From contig JAFLTE010000002.1 in the NCBI GenBank assembly GCA_022510565.1, positions 1 to 64,000 of the forward strand: 64,000 nucleotides of DNA, read 5' to 3'. Positions 63,385-64,000 of this stretch are shown piece by piece (the first letter of the stretch is position 1; each line of letters opens with the position of its first letter). The position numbers and the translations under genes were made by a program. The notes beneath the pieces are model-generated. The model had not been told where the DNA came from and did no database searches. It saw only the letters and a list, made by a program, of their open reading frames with translations. The DNA comes from Lachnospiraceae bacterium (lineage in GTDB: Bacteria > Bacillota > Clostridia > Lachnospirales > Lachnospiraceae).

Positions 63385-64000
63385 TGATTACCTGCTTTCC
63401 TATGGCTTCTGCAACCGCTTTTTTCTCTCTCAACAGCTTCTTCTAAAGAATATCCTTTACTGAGGTTGCGACTCAAATTCTTGTAATTGACGCCGTAAAA
63501 CCTCGCCCATTCCGCAAGAGTCCTTTCTACCCCCAGATGTGATATAATCTTGTTATTTGTCTTATTATTTGCATTTTCAAACCTATCAACCCATCTGCAA
63601 TTTTCTGGACAATAGCTTCCGTTAGTGTCTATTCGGTCTATCTCTAACCCCTCTTTATATCCGTTTGATAGAGCCCAGTCTATAAAAGTTTTAGAATTAT
63701 GCCACTCATCACAAACGAATATTCCCTTTGCTCCGTAATCACAGTATGATTTATGGCTGGGTCTATCGCATCTATTTATCATTCCTTGCCATACATAATA
63801 TATTTTTGTACGTGTTTTTCCGTGTTTTACCTTGCTTTCGTTTGACAGCTTTAATCCGCAGTCTTTACAGTGCTTTGTATGCCCAGATTGCAAATTGCTT
63901 CCCGAAACTATAATTTTCTTCCCACAATCACATTTACAAAACCATTTCTTTTTCTTTCCCGGAACATCAACCGCTAATTCTATTACAACTAGGCTTCCGT
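63381..64000 (-). CDS. HNH/AP2-like phage endonuclease (5' end outside window)
   Basis: The open frame continues past the right edge with no stop, so the gene is partial; 205 residues are visible. N-terminal part: FCKCDCGKKIIVSGSNLQSG, a zinc-ribbon/DNA-binding opening. Middle: RCDRPSHKSYCDYGAKGIFV, EWHNSKTFIDWAL, EIDRIDTNGSYCPENCRWV, the pattern of phage HNH-type homing-like endonucleases. C-terminal part has an AP2/helix-turn-helix-like region. An internal TTG near 63893 is not the real start. Confidence 0.8.
   Translation of the reverse strand, partial: GSLVVIELAVDVPGKKKKWFCKCDCGKKIIVSGSNLQSGHTKHCKDCGLKLSNESKVKHGKTRTKIYYVWQGMINRCDRPSHKSYCDYGAKGIFVCDEWHNSKTFIDWALSNGYKEGLEIDRIDTNGSYCPENCRWVDRFENANNKTNNKIISHLGVERTLAEWARFYGVNYKNLSRNLSKGYSLEEAVEREKSGCRSHRKAGNQ

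Larger units (their letters stand above)
40115..64000 (-). mobile_element. Siphophage-type prophage, lysis end to head genes (right part outside window)
   Basis: A continuous set of capsid, connector, tail, fibre and lysis genes on the minus strand. The left border lies in the broken lipoprotein gene. Terminase, portal, replication, repressor and integrase genes are not in view and should be to the right. Cargo genes of lower GC lie at module borders near 50.1-53.4 kb and 59.2-61.0 kb. Head genes resemble Listeria A118-like phages (Phage_min_cap2 family, minor capsid proteins, Gp15). Confidence 0.92.

Overview
The window reads as a chromosomal segment of a Gram-positive anaerobe of the Clostridia, most likely Lachnospiraceae. 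This rests on strong AGGAGG-type ribosome binding sites, TTGACA/TATAAT promoters, low-to-middling GC, paired iron-sulfur aldo/keto reductases with a flavodoxin, BceABRS-like and Opp systems, and an SPFH/PspA pair. Roughly 1-40.1 kb is host chromosome. From about 40.1 kb to the right edge is one end of a siphophage-type prophage whose other end lies outside the window.

Host part. Left to right it holds rpsT; a TPM-domain/zinc-ribbon membrane pair; a GDT1-family Mn/Ca exporter behind what looks like a yybP-ykoY manganese riboswitch; a PurF-like protein without the N-terminal cysteine; a degenerate GGDEF protein; a chemoreceptor; two Fe-S aldo/keto reductases around a flavodoxin; an ACT protein; oligoendopeptidase F; an oppABCDF oligopeptide importer with an attenuator-like leader; an anchored PGRP-type amidase; a MalY/PatB aminotransferase with a DUF3737 beta-helix protein; a BceAB transporter with its two-component system and a matching operator; a MATE pump; RlmD; PcrA; SPFH-zinc-ribbon and PspA proteins; and tRNA-Gly(CCC). 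The last host gene, a lipoprotein binding component of an NMT1/THI5-like importer, is cut off by the prophage.

Prophage part. It is transcribed mostly on the minus strand. From the right edge the order is HNH-type endonuclease (runs off the edge), minor capsid protein, large minor capsid protein with a variable C-terminal domain plus a small overlapping gene, [cargo: CAP-domain membrane protein on the plus strand], Cys-rich KTR protein, structured RNA, scaffold, major capsid, connectors, tail tube, tail chaperones, [cargo: cyclase-like protein, SAP-domain protein, restriction-enzyme remnant, zinc-ribbon membrane protein], tape measure, distal tail, baseplate, HAEG-repeat fibre, holin and two-domain endolysin.

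The most notable pattern is in prophage regulation. The 13-mer AAAATGGTACAAA occurs three times on the minus strand, each time exactly 18 bp before a -10-like hexamer, at the head of the capsid, tail and lysis modules. Each copy is followed by a hairpin or terminator before, or early in, the module. Cargo genes sit at the borders between these modules. Between the KTR terminator and the scaffold gene lies a compact RNA with a tRNA-like T-arm and two mutually exclusive folds. I infer a late regulon that uses an activator, an antiterminator or both; no regulator gene is in view.
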